Positions 9,372 to 17,356 of a DNA stretch of 64,000 nt are shown here, in pieces. Positions within the stretch are counted from its first letter, which is position 1; each line of letters opens with the position of its first letter. This DNA is from Microbacterium sp. PM5 (GTDB taxonomy: Bacteria > Actinomycetota > Actinomycetes > Actinomycetales > Microbacteriaceae): contig NZ_CP022162.1 in assembly GCF_003293595.1 (NCBI RefSeq), forward strand, positions 1,619,183 through 1,683,182. Direction: 5' to 3'. The position numbers and the translations under genes were made by a program. The notes below the pieces were generated by a model. That model was given only the letters and a program-made list of their open reading frames with translations, did not search any database and was not told the DNA's origin.

Positions 9372-10469
9372 TCAGGCCACGCGTGCGACACCTGCTGCGA
9401 GCTGCGCCCCGGCGGCGCGCAGCCACCGCGCGGGATCGGCGAGCGCAGCCTCCGTCGACCCGGCGAGGTCGGTGAGCGCGATCGCCGCGGAGAACGCGGT
9501 CGCATCCGCTGTGGGGGCGACCCGTCCGGCGACGAGGACCGTCGGCACCCCGGCCGCGCCGGCCGCCGCGGCGACCACGGAGGGCGCCTTTCCCGCCGCG
9601 GACTGATCGTCGTAGGCCCCCTCACCCGTGACGACGACATCGGCCGTCGCGACGGCATCCGCGAGTCCGACGAGGCGGGCGATCTCCTCGGCGCCGGAGA
9701 CGAGTCGTGCTCCCCACGTCAGCAGGGCGAAGCCGGTGCCTCCCGCCGCGCCCGCGCCCGACACCATCGGATCGAGCGGGAACAGCGACGCGGCATGCGC
9801 GAGGCCCGCCTCCGCGTGCGCGATGTCGTCGATGCCCTTCTGCGGACCGAAGACCGCGGCCGCACCCGAGGGGCCGAGCAGGGGATTGGTCACGTCGGAG
9901 AGCACGACGATGCCGCCGGCAGGAGGCGGTCGCAGCGCGGCGGTGTCGACGTGGGCGATCGCCGCCAGCCCTCCGGCGCCGTCGGACACCGCGGCGCCGT
10001 CGCCGTCGACGAACCCGGCGCCGAGCGCCGAGAGCATGCCGACGCCGAGATCGGTGGACGCGCTCGATCCGATGCCGAGGACGAGGCGCTCCACGCCATG
10101 GTCGAGCGCGGCGGCGATCGCCTCGCCGAACCCGCGCGTCGACGCATCCCAAGGACGCAACCGACCGCCGAGCAGTTCGATCCCGCTGGCCGCCGCGAGC
10201 TCGACGACCGCGGTGCTGTCCGGCAGCAGCAGCCATGCGGTCTCGGCGGGCGTTCCCGCGGGCCCGGTGACCGTGAGCGGCATCCGCGTCGCACCCGGGA
10301 CGGCGGCGGCGAACGCGTCCAGCGTGCCCTCTCCCCCGTCGGCCATCGGCCGCAACAGCACGTCGTCGGCGGGCCGCGCCGCGAGCCATCCGTCGCGCAG
10401 CGCAGCGGCGGCCGCGGCGGCGGGGATCGAGCCCTTGAAGCTGTCGGGGGCGAGGACGACGCGGGTCAT
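9372..10469 (-). CDS. glxK: glycerate kinase (GlxK/GarK family)
   Basis: Phosphorylates D-glycerate; 365 residues, the family length. Visible marks are VLAPDSFKGS at the N-terminus, the ADGGEGTLDA motif at about 43-52, the GIGSSASTDLGVGML glycine-rich segment, and GEGAYDDQSAAGK near 280. The product (2- or 3-phosphoglycerate) cannot be told from sequence. ATG 10469 has TAGCAT 7 bases upstream on the minus strand, which suggests a leaderless mRNA. It stands alone between the galactanase and the divergent galE, and its stop lies 32 bases beyond the galactanase operator. Its position inside a sugar locus may be chance, or it may serve glycerate from sugar-acid breakdown. Confidence 0.88.
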   Translation of the reverse strand: MTRVVLAPDSFKGSIPAAAAAAALRDGWLAARPADDVLLRPMADGGEGTLDAFAAAVPGATRMPLTVTGPAGTPAETAWLLLPDSTAVVELAAASGIELLGGRLRPWDASTRGFGEAIAAALDHGVERLVLGIGSSASTDLGVGMLSALGAGFVDGDGAAVSDGAGGLAAIAHVDTAALRPPPAGGIVVLSDVTNPLLGPSGAAAVFGPQKGIDDIAHAEAGLAHAASLFPLDPMVSGAGAAGGTGFALLTWGARLVSGAEEIARLVGLADAVATADVVVTGEGAYDDQSAAGKAPSVVAAAAGAAGVPTVLVAGRVAPTADATAFSAAIALTDLAGSTEAALADPARWLRAAGAQLAAGVARVA

Positions 10470-10537
10470 GGGCGCGATGCTACGCGTTCACCTGCCCGCG
10501 GCATCGGGTACCCGCTCGCATCGGGCAGGATGGACAC

Positions 10538-11515
10538 ATGACGTGGCTTGTGACCGGCGGAGCGGGATACATCGGTGCGCACGTGGTGCGCGCTCTACAG
10601 GCGTCGGGCATCGCCCCGGTCGTCGTGGACGACCTCTCGAGCGGCCACGCGTCGTTCGTGCCGGACGGCGTACCGTTCGTGGAGGGCACGATCCTGCATC
10701 GCGCACTGCTGGCCGACACGATGCGCGAACACGGCGTCACGGGCGTGATCCACGTCGCCGGATTCAAGTACGCGGGCGTCTCCGTACAGCGCCCGCTGCA
10801 CACCTACGAGCAGAACGTCGAGGGCACCCGCGTGGCGCTGGCGGCCATGGCGGATGCCGGTGTGCACAACATCGTCTTCTCTTCCTCGGCCGCGGTCTAC
10901 GGCACCCCTGACGTGCCGCTGGTGACCGAGGACCTTCCCAAGCGCCCCGCGTCGCCGTACGGCGAGTCGAAGCTCATCGGAGAATGGCTGCTGCGCGACC
11001 AGGCGGTCGCCACGGCATCCGACGAGAACCCGCTGCGGCACACCGCGCTGCGCTACTTCAACGTCGTCGGCTCGGCCGACCCCTCGGTGTACGACACCAG
11101 CCCCCACAACCTCTTCCCGATCGTGTTCGAGAAGCTGCTCGCGGGCGAGACGCCGCAGATCAACGGCGACGACTACGACACGCCCGACGGCACCAACGTC
11201 CGCGACTATGTGCACGTCGGCGACATCGCCGCGGCGCATGTCGTGGCGGCGCAGCGTCTGGAGGCGGGTGAGCCCGTAGAGGCCGCCTACAACCTCGGCT
11301 CGCAGAACGGACTGAGCGTGCGCGAGATCATGGATGCCATGGCCCGCGTGACCGGCATCGACTTCACCCCGAAGATCGGGCCCCGCCGCCCCGGCGACCC
11401 CGACCGCATCGTCGCCACGGGCGAGCTCGCCGCGCGCGACCTCGACTGGGCCAACCGCTACACGGTCGACGAGATGGTGCGCACGGGCTGGGAGGCGCGC
11501 CGCGCCGCGCGCTGA
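10538..11515 (+). CDS. galE: UDP-glucose 4-epimerase
   Basis: Short-chain dehydrogenase of 325 residues that interconverts UDP-galactose and UDP-glucose, the last Leloir step. The NAD-binding GGAGYIG loop is at 7-13, the FSSSAAVYG strand at 114-122, and the catalytic Tyr141 and Lys145 are in SPYGESK. ALRYFNVVG and a DGTNVRDYVHVGD segment follow, all typical of GalE. CAGGAT lies 6 bases before ATG 10538, which suggests a leaderless start. It lies in the galactan locus but is transcribed separately from galT and galK, about 12 kb away. There is no copy of the LacI palindrome upstream, so it may be constitutive. Confidence 0.93.
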   Translation: MTWLVTGGAGYIGAHVVRALQASGIAPVVVDDLSSGHASFVPDGVPFVEGTILHRALLADTMREHGVTGVIHVAGFKYAGVSVQRPLHTYEQNVEGTRVALAAMADAGVHNIVFSSSAAVYGTPDVPLVTEDLPKRPASPYGESKLIGEWLLRDQAVATASDENPLRHTALRYFNVVGSADPSVYDTSPHNLFPIVFEKLLAGETPQINGDDYDTPDGTNVRDYVHVGDIAAAHVVAAQRLEAGEPVEAAYNLGSQNGLSVREIMDAMARVTGIDFTPKIGPRRPGDPDRIVATGELAARDLDWANRYTVDEMVRTGWEARRAAR

Positions 11516-11581
11516 CGCACGGCGGCGTGCGACTCGCATGGGGAGTCCTGCCCATGTCGCATGGCCGCCACCAGCGCCTAG

Positions 11582-11978
11582 GCTCGCATCGACACCAGGA
11601 GGCGGACCAGGCCGGGATCAAGGGCGGGCCGAGGGGAGTCCGTCATGCTCGTCGGGTTCAGTCAGGGCGGCATCCTCGCGGGCCACCTCGCCGCCTACCG
11701 CTCGGACGACGACAACTTCGGTGCCGTCGTCGTCTGCGGCGCACCGATCGACAACATGCCGATCCCGGACCGCGCGCGCGTGATCTCCGTGCAGCACGAG
11801 GGCGACCCCGTCCCGAAGCTCGACTTCTTCACGCTTCCTCCCACTCGCCCGAACTGGCAGACGATCACGTCGGCCGCGCCTGGCAACCCGACCGACGTGA
11901 CGAAGATCCACGACGCCGGGCAGTACGCACGAGGCGAACAGCTACACCGAAACGGAGTACTACTCATGGCAGGAATGA
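11582..11978 (+). pseudogene. alpha/beta hydrolase remnant (5' truncated, frameshifted)
   Basis: A frame opening after a stop at 11579 carries the nucleophile elbow ESVMLVGFSQGGILAGHLAA and then a strand with GAPIDNMPIP and VISVQHEGDPVPKLD (candidate acid Asp). In a full alpha/beta hydrolase more than 100 residues, including the oxyanion strand, should come before the elbow; here they are missing. The reading frame degrades near 11930. A +1 shift yields SYTETEYYSWQE followed by TGA at 11976-11978, which looks like a genuine C-terminus. I read this as a decayed gene. The part from ATG 11645 could still be translated, since GAGGGGAG lies before it. Confidence 0.6.
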
Positions 11979-12310
11979 GACGCGGATGGACGGTCGCGGC
12001 CGATTCTCGCGTCGCGAGCGCAACGGTCGCGCAGGGGCAGAGTGGTTTCTCCTCGGGCGGGATCGTGGAAGTCGTCACGTCCGGTGAAGACCCCGTCACC
12101 TCCGATGAGCTCTCTGCACTCCTGCTGGCCGCGCGCCATGCGGGCAGCCGCGAGCCCGGTCACATCGATCTCTTCACGAAGAGTCAGTCGAGCGCCTCGC
12201 TCGACCTCACCGCCGCAGCCGACCAGCTGGGCATTCTCTACAGCAAGATCGGTGATGGGATCGACGTCAGCAGCGGCGGGATCAACGACGCTCTCGGAAC
12301 AGGTCGATGA
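11966..12310 (+). CDS. small hypothetical protein downstream of hydrolase remnant
   Basis: A possible 114-residue protein starting at ATG 11966 with GGAG 8 bases upstream; a second ATG is at 11975. The start overlaps the natural end of the decayed hydrolase, an arrangement typical of translationally coupled genes. The sequence begins MAGMRRGWTVAADSR and ends DLTAAADQLG followed by a short Gly/Ser-rich tail. The helical tail and small size recall WXG100-like partners of such hydrolases, but there is no WXG motif and I do not recognise a family. It may be decaying too. Confidence 0.4.
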   Translation: MAGMRRGWTVAADSRVASATVAQGQSGFSSGGIVEVVTSGEDPVTSDELSALLLAARHAGSREPGHIDLFTKSQSSASLDLTAAADQLGILYSKIGDGIDVSSGGINDALGTGR

Positions 12311-12536
12311 CGGACACCGACACGGCGACGACGCCGACGCTCCGCTTTAGACTCGCCGGCGCGTGGCATCCGGTGCTGTGGAACGAGCTCAGCTCTGCGG
12401 AGCTCATCGCCGACTGAAGCGCAGCGCGGGCGCGCGCCGCGCCGCGAGAAACCACATTCAGCGCAAGAAACACCCGCCGCGTTGGTTTCTCGTGGCGGAT
12501 GTGGTTTCTCGCGCGGGAGAACGCGCGGAGCGGAGG
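12311..12536. other. intergenic spacer with a nested inverted repeat
   Basis: There is no convincing gene between the small ORF and the arabinofuranosidase stop. The only structure I see is the inverted repeat listed at 12444-12512. Confidence 0.5.
12444..12512. repeat. nested inverted repeat built on GAGAAACCA
   Basis: GCGAGAAACCACAT (12444-12457) is exactly complementary to ATGTGGTTTCTCGC (12499-12512). Between them an imperfect inner pair, AAGAAACACC and GTTGGTTTCT, repeats the same core. The whole could fold into a cruciform or an RNA hairpin just past the arabinofuranosidase stop (12537). It may be a terminator, a REP-like element, or tandem sites for a protein. Confidence 0.6.
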
Positions 12537-14042
12537 CTAGCCGAGTCGCACGACCGCCCACGAGACGGCCGGCAGTGACACGCGCAGCTCGTCGCCCTGG
12601 CGGATGACCTCCAGCGACTGCGGCCGCACCCGGTCCGGGTCGGCGAGCGTGTTGGCGACCCGGTAATCGGCATCGGTGATCATCCACGACTCGACGACGG
12701 CGAGGGATGCCGCGTCGAGCTCGCGCAGATCGATCACGAGCTCCGCGGCATCCGACACCGAGCGGTTCACGAGGAACACGCTCGTGCCGGCGTCGTCGGT
12801 CGTGGCGACCGCGTTGACGGCGGAGACGTCGCCGAAGCGCGCGCTCTGCACGCGCGGCGCGCCGTCGATCTCGACCCGCCGCGCGGTGCCGCGGCCGAGG
12901 CGGGACGTGAGCGAGAAGGGGTAGAAGGTCGTCTGGCGCCACGCGGGACCGCCGGGCTCGGTCATGATCGGTGCGATGACGTTCACGAGCTGTGCGAGCG
13001 AGGCGGAGCGCACGCGATCGGCGTGCTGGAGCAGCGTGATGAGCAGATCGCCCACGACGACGGCATCCATCACGTTGTACTGGTCCTCCAGCAGCCTCGG
13101 CGCCACCGGCCAACCGTCGGGAACGAGGTCTCCCGCCTTCGTGCCGTCGTCGGCGAACTGGTACCAGACGTTCCACTCGTCGAACGAGAGCATGATGCGC
13201 TTGTCCGATCCGCGCTCGTGCGCGATCTCGTCGGCGGCGGCCACCACCTCGCGGACGAACAGGTCGGTGTCGACGGCCGAGACGAGGAACTCCTGCGCCT
13301 GGCCGTTGCGCTCCTGGTAGTACGCGTGGCAGGAGATGAAGTCGACGTCGTCGAACGTGTGCCGCAGGACGTCGCGCTCCCACGCCCCGAACGTGGGCAT
13401 GTCACGGGCCGACGAGCCGCAGGCGACGAGCTCGATGGTGGGATCGAGCATGCGCATCGCCTTGGCCGCACGTGAGGCGAGCGTGCCGTAGTCCTCGGCG
13501 TTGCGGTGACCGAGCTGCCACGGACCGTCCATCTCGTTGCCCAGGCACCACATCCGCACGTCGAAGGGGGTCTCGCGTCCGTTCGCGGCGCGCACGCGAG
13601 TCCAGGCGGTGTCGGCGGCGACGTTCGCGTACTCGAGCAGGTCGAGGGCCTCGGCGACATCGCGCGTACCGAGGTTCACGGCGAGCATGAGGTCGCTGCC
13701 GACCTTCTCCAGCCACGAGGAGAACTCGTGCAGGCCCACCTGGTTGGTCTCGGTCGATCGCCACGCGAGGTCCAGGCGCCGCGGCCGATCCTCGCGCGGG
13801 CCGATGCCGTCTTCCCAGCGATAGCCGGAGACGAAGTTGCCGCCCGGGTAGCGGATGGTCGTGACGCCGAGCTCCTGCACGAGCGCGATCACGTCGGTGC
13901 GGAAGCCCTCGGCATCGGCAGTGGGGTGTCCGGGCTCGTGGATGCCGTCGTAGATGTGCCGTCCGAGATGCTCGACGAACCCGCCGAAAACTCGGGCGTC
14001 GACGTCGCCGACGATCTCGGCAGCACGCACACGTGCGGTCAT
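12537..14042 (-). CDS. abfA: alpha-L-arabinofuranosidase, GH51
   Basis: A 501-residue intracellular GH51 enzyme removing terminal arabinofuranose from arabinan or arabinogalactan oligosaccharides. Marks are FGGFVEHLGRHIYDGI at 19-34, the TTIRYPGGNFVSGY strand at 61-74, acid/base Glu170 in WCLGNEMDGPW, and nucleophile Glu289 in LSFDEWNVWY. There is no signal peptide. ATG 14042 has GAGGAGAG upstream; an in-frame GTG at 14060 is less likely. It is the last gene of the run permease-permease-SBP-GH35-GH51, 28 bases after the GH35 stop. That places it after oligosaccharide uptake and pairs it with the beta-galactosidase for side-chain trimming. Confidence 0.93.
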   Translation of the reverse strand: MTARVRAAEIVGDVDARVFGGFVEHLGRHIYDGIHEPGHPTADAEGFRTDVIALVQELGVTTIRYPGGNFVSGYRWEDGIGPREDRPRRLDLAWRSTETNQVGLHEFSSWLEKVGSDLMLAVNLGTRDVAEALDLLEYANVAADTAWTRVRAANGRETPFDVRMWCLGNEMDGPWQLGHRNAEDYGTLASRAAKAMRMLDPTIELVACGSSARDMPTFGAWERDVLRHTFDDVDFISCHAYYQERNGQAQEFLVSAVDTDLFVREVVAAADEIAHERGSDKRIMLSFDEWNVWYQFADDGTKAGDLVPDGWPVAPRLLEDQYNVMDAVVVGDLLITLLQHADRVRSASLAQLVNVIAPIMTEPGGPAWRQTTFYPFSLTSRLGRGTARRVEIDGAPRVQSARFGDVSAVNAVATTDDAGTSVFLVNRSVSDAAELVIDLRELDAASLAVVESWMITDADYRVANTLADPDRVRPQSLEVIRQGDELRVSLPAVSWAVVRLG

Positions 14043-14052
14043 GGGTTCTCTC

Positions 14053-14086
14053 CTCACCATTCGACGGGCCTCACCATTCGACCGGC
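14053..14086. repeat. 17-bp tandem duplication at the GH35-GH51 junction
   Basis: CTCACCATTCGACGGGC (14053-14069) is followed at once by CTCACCATTCGACCGGC (14070-14086), with one mismatch. On the minus strand the second unit holds the last codons and stop of the GH35 gene. The first unit supplies the GGTGAGGAG ribosome binding region of GH51. A slippage duplication of the upstream stop region has thus formed the spacer. Confidence 0.75.
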
Positions 14087-15855
14087 CCGAGCAGCAGCCG
14101 ATCGCTGAACGCGAGTTCGGCGGCGCCGGTCGGCTCCAGGTCGAGCACCGTGAACACGTTACGACCCGCCCGCGTCAGCGGGGCGGGGACGAACAGCGAG
14201 TGCTGCGGACCCGTCTGCCAGAAGCGACCCAGGCAGAACTCTCCAATCCACACCAGCCCTGTTCCGAGCGCCGTGAGATCGACGACGAGGTCACGCGGCG
14301 CGTCGAGGTCGACGACAGCGCGAAGCACCGCGGCACCGGCGACGGGCCCGGCATCCGCACCGGATGCTTCGGCGGCGCGCGCCGGCAGCTGCTCCCAGGG
14401 CACGACCACGACGTCCCACGCGGCGGGAACCAGCCCGCCCACGGTGACCGGACCGATCAGGCCTTTGTCCTCGCCGATGCGCGGTCCGTAGTTCACGCGT
14501 CCCTGGTCTTCGACGAGGATGCCGAGAACGCCGGTGCCGCGCGGCAGCACGAGCGTGCGTTCACGGCGGTCGCGCGAGAGGACGCCGACGGGCACGCCGT
14601 CCAGGCTCACCCAGGCACGGTCGCGCACCTCGCCGATCGCGAGCACCACCGGCGCCTCACCCTGCGCCAGACGGGTCTCGTAGCGCAGGAAGCCGCGCGA
14701 GACGCCGAGCTCGTCCATCGTCGGCGCGTGATCGTGGTGCTGTGCGGGCTCGGCGCGCAGAAGGTCGGCGAGCGTGACGACGCCTTCGAGCGGGACCGGC
14801 GCCGGGGCCGCCGCGAGGGGCGGCAGCAGATCGGCCGCGGTCGCCTCGGGAACGGGCGCGTAGCGGGCGATGACCTCTCGGAACGCCCAGAACTTCTCCG
14901 TGGGACGGCCGGCCTCGTCGAGCGGGGCGTCGTAGTCGTAGCTCGTGATGGTCGGCTCGAAGACGCCCTTGTCGTTGGCACCGTTCGTCAGGCCGAAGTT
15001 CGTGCCGCCGTGGAACATGTAGATGTTGACCGAGGCGCCCGACTGCAGCAGAGCCTCCAGTGACGCGACGGATGCCTCCGTCGAGGACGTGCGATGGAAC
15101 GATCCCCAGTAGTCGAACCATCCGCACCAGAACTCCGAGCACATGAGCGGGCCGGTGGGCTGGTGCGTGCGCAGGACGCGCAGGCGATCGGCGACGTTGC
15201 CGCCGAAGGAGCCGGTGCGGTGCAGCTCGGGCAGACTGCCGCGCGAGAGCATCTCGTCGGTCGGCTGGTCGACGCTCGTGAGCGGGACCGTCACGCCCGC
15301 ATCGAGATACGTGTCGCGGAGGGCGCGCAGGTAGCTCTCGCGCTCCTGCGTCGTGAAATCGCCGTAGGCGCCGTACTCGTTCTCGACCTGCATCAGGATG
15401 ACCGGGCCGCCGCGATCGATCTGGCGCGGCACCACGATCTCGAGCACTCTGCGAAGGAAAGCCGTCACGGGGGCGAGGAAACGAGGGTCGGCCGAACGGA
15501 CGCCCATGTCGCCGTCGAAGAACAGCCAGGCGGGAAGACCCCCGCCGTCCCACTCCGCGCAGATGTAGGGCCCGGGGCGAACGATCGCGTGCATTCCTTC
15601 GGCCGCGACCAGATCGAGGAAGCGGGCGAGATCGAGCGCACCGTCGGCGCGGAAGACTCCGGGTTCGGGCTCGTGCTCGTTCCAGGGAACGTAGGTCTCG
15701 ATCGTGTTCAGCCCCATGAGGCGGGCGGCGCGGATGCGATCGGCCCACTGGTCGGGGTGCACACGGAAATAGTGGAGGGCGCCGCTCAGCACCCGGTACG
15801 GCTGGTCGTCGAGCAGAAAGTCGCTCTCGCCGATGCGGAAGGATCCGGTAGCCAT
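14071..15855 (-). CDS. beta-galactosidase, GH35
   Basis: A 594-residue cytoplasmic GH35 enzyme cleaving terminal beta-galactose. The TIM barrel covers about residues 5-330: LSGALHYFRVHPDQW, IETYVPWNEHEP, RPGPYICAEWD, acid/base Glu160 in VENEYGAYG, and nucleophile Glu241 in CSEFWCGWFDYWG. FHGGTNFG at about 285 is also a family hallmark. C-terminal jelly-roll domains follow. No signal peptide is visible. ATG 15855 is preceded by GAGAGG. It is separated from the upstream SBP gene by 84 bases that hold a strong hairpin, so its expression may be lower than that of the SBP. Its role is to release galactose from imported galactan oligosaccharides for GalK. Confidence 0.94.
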   Translation of the reverse strand: MATGSFRIGESDFLLDDQPYRVLSGALHYFRVHPDQWADRIRAARLMGLNTIETYVPWNEHEPEPGVFRADGALDLARFLDLVAAEGMHAIVRPGPYICAEWDGGGLPAWLFFDGDMGVRSADPRFLAPVTAFLRRVLEIVVPRQIDRGGPVILMQVENEYGAYGDFTTQERESYLRALRDTYLDAGVTVPLTSVDQPTDEMLSRGSLPELHRTGSFGGNVADRLRVLRTHQPTGPLMCSEFWCGWFDYWGSFHRTSSTEASVASLEALLQSGASVNIYMFHGGTNFGLTNGANDKGVFEPTITSYDYDAPLDEAGRPTEKFWAFREVIARYAPVPEATAADLLPPLAAAPAPVPLEGVVTLADLLRAEPAQHHDHAPTMDELGVSRGFLRYETRLAQGEAPVVLAIGEVRDRAWVSLDGVPVGVLSRDRRERTLVLPRGTGVLGILVEDQGRVNYGPRIGEDKGLIGPVTVGGLVPAAWDVVVVPWEQLPARAAEASGADAGPVAGAAVLRAVVDLDAPRDLVVDLTALGTGLVWIGEFCLGRFWQTGPQHSLFVPAPLTRAGRNVFTVLDLEPTGAAELAFSDRLLLGPVEW

Positions 15856-15887
15856 GCGGGCCTCTCAATCACTGTCTTCTCACAGCC

Positions 15888-15923
15888 GCGGCGGTGGGGT
15901 GATCGGGACCACCCCACCGCCGC
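15888..15923 (-). terminator. hairpin between SBP and GH35 genes
   Basis: A perfect 14-bp stem: GCGGCGGTGGGGTG (15888-15901) pairs with CACCCCACCGCCGC (15910-15923), with an 8-base loop. It begins 17 bases past the SBP stop. Such hairpins often end part of the transcripts or protect the SBP mRNA end, giving more SBP than downstream enzymes. Confidence 0.7.
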
Positions 15924-15939
15924 AGATCCTGCGAAGGGC

Positions 15940-17283
15940 TTACTTGTTGACGCTGAAGCCCTGGTCCGTGCCGTACGACACGTTCTTGTCCTGCCAGGCC
16001 TTCAGTCCGTCCGCGATGGACGTCTTGTTCAGGTAGGCCTTGCCGACGGTGTCGGCGTAGATGCTGTTGGCGTACGACTGCCACGGCAGGTACTGCCATC
16101 CGGTGCCCACCGACTTGGTCGCGTCGACGAGAACCTGGTTAATGGCCTGGCCACCGAAGTAGTCCGAGGTCTTGTTCAGGAAGTCAGACGACTCGAGGTC
16201 CTTCGTCGTCGCGGGGAAGCCGCCCGACTTCAGGAAGACGTCGATCGAATCCTGCGAGTTGTTCAGCCACTTGAGGAAGCCGGCCGCGAGAGCCTGGTTC
16301 TTCGAGCCCTTCATGACGACCTCGGACGATCCGCCGTTCTCGGCCGTGGCCGGGGTGCCGTCGTAGGTCGGCATGGGCGCGACAGCCCACTTGCCCTTGC
16401 CGCCGGGGACGTTGGCCTCGAGAACACCCGGCATCCAGGCGCCGATCGGCAGCGAGGCGATCGTGCCGTCACCGAGAGCCTGGAACCACTGGTCGCTCCA
16501 GCCGGGGATGTTGCCGAGCGAGCCGCTGGCGAGCAGCTTGTCCCAGACAGCGGTCCACTTCTTCGCGCCCGCGTCGTTCAGGTCGATCGTGACATTCTCG
16601 CCATCGGTCTTGAACGGGCGGCCGCCGGCCTGCCAGATCATCGAGGTGCCGAAGCCGGCGTCGGTGCCCTGGTCGTTCGTGATGAACTTCGTCGGGTCTG
16701 CCGCGTGCAGCTTCTCACCCGCCGCGACGAACTCGTCCCACGTCTTCGGCACGGTCAGACCGAACTTGTCGAAGACCTCCTTGTTGTAGAACAGGGCCAT
16801 GGGGCCCGAGTCCTGCGGAAGGCCCCAGATGCCACCGTTCTGCGACACCGCACCCCACGTGGATGCCGTGTAGTCGTCCTTGAGGTCGCCGAAGCCGTAC
16901 GCGCTGAGGTCCAGGAGCGAACCGGCCAGCTGGAACTGCGGGAGCGACTGGTACTCGATCTGGACGACGTCGGGGATGCCCGAGCCGGCCGAGATCGCGT
17001 TCTGCAGCTTGGTGTTGTTGTCGTTCGCGCCACCGGTGTTGACGAGGTTGACCTTGACGTTCGGGTAGGCCTTCTCGAACGCGGCGACCTGATCCTTGGC
17101 GGAAGGGGTCCACGTCCAGTAGGTGATCTCGCCGCCGGCCTTCAGGGCCTCGTCGATCGACGACGCGCTGCCGCCCGAGCTCGAGCCGCCGTTGCCGCCG
17201 GCGCACGCCGCGAGGCCGCCGCCGATCAGGAGCGCGGTGGCTCCGATCGCGACCACACGCGCGATCTTCTTGGTGCTTGTCAT
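15940..17283 (-). CDS. ABC transporter sugar-binding lipoprotein (family 1)
   Basis: A 447-residue extracellular solute-binding lipoprotein of the MalE-like class. A signal peptide ends in the lipobox LAAC (Cys near 27), followed by a Gly/Ser linker. The EITYWTWTPSAKDQVAAFEK opening, GIPDVVQIEYQ, and NKEVFDKFGLTVPKTWDEF are typical of sugar SBPs. GGAAGGA precedes ATG 17283. It follows two permease genes in the same direction, and galactosidase and arabinofuranosidase genes come next, so galacto- or arabinogalacto-oligosaccharides are the likely ligands. An ATPase gene is missing; a shared MsiK-like ATPase from elsewhere would energise uptake. Confidence 0.92.
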   Translation of the reverse strand: MTSTKKIARVVAIGATALLIGGGLAACAGGNGGSSSGGSASSIDEALKAGGEITYWTWTPSAKDQVAAFEKAYPNVKVNLVNTGGANDNNTKLQNAISAGSGIPDVVQIEYQSLPQFQLAGSLLDLSAYGFGDLKDDYTASTWGAVSQNGGIWGLPQDSGPMALFYNKEVFDKFGLTVPKTWDEFVAAGEKLHAADPTKFITNDQGTDAGFGTSMIWQAGGRPFKTDGENVTIDLNDAGAKKWTAVWDKLLASGSLGNIPGWSDQWFQALGDGTIASLPIGAWMPGVLEANVPGGKGKWAVAPMPTYDGTPATAENGGSSEVVMKGSKNQALAAGFLKWLNNSQDSIDVFLKSGGFPATTKDLESSDFLNKTSDYFGGQAINQVLVDATKSVGTGWQYLPWQSYANSIYADTVGKAYLNKTSIADGLKAWQDKNVSYGTDQGFSVNK

Positions 17284-17356
17284 GCTGTGTCCTTCCGCTT
17301 CTTTGTCGGATATGGGTGGGTGGGTGGGTATGGGACGCCGCGCAGTGACACCCCTG

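Noticed and set aside
12238..13383. 381-residue minus-strand frame overlapping the arabinofuranosidase
   Set aside because: Out of frame with the GH51 gene, which shows both catalytic Glu motifs; composition is Arg-rich.
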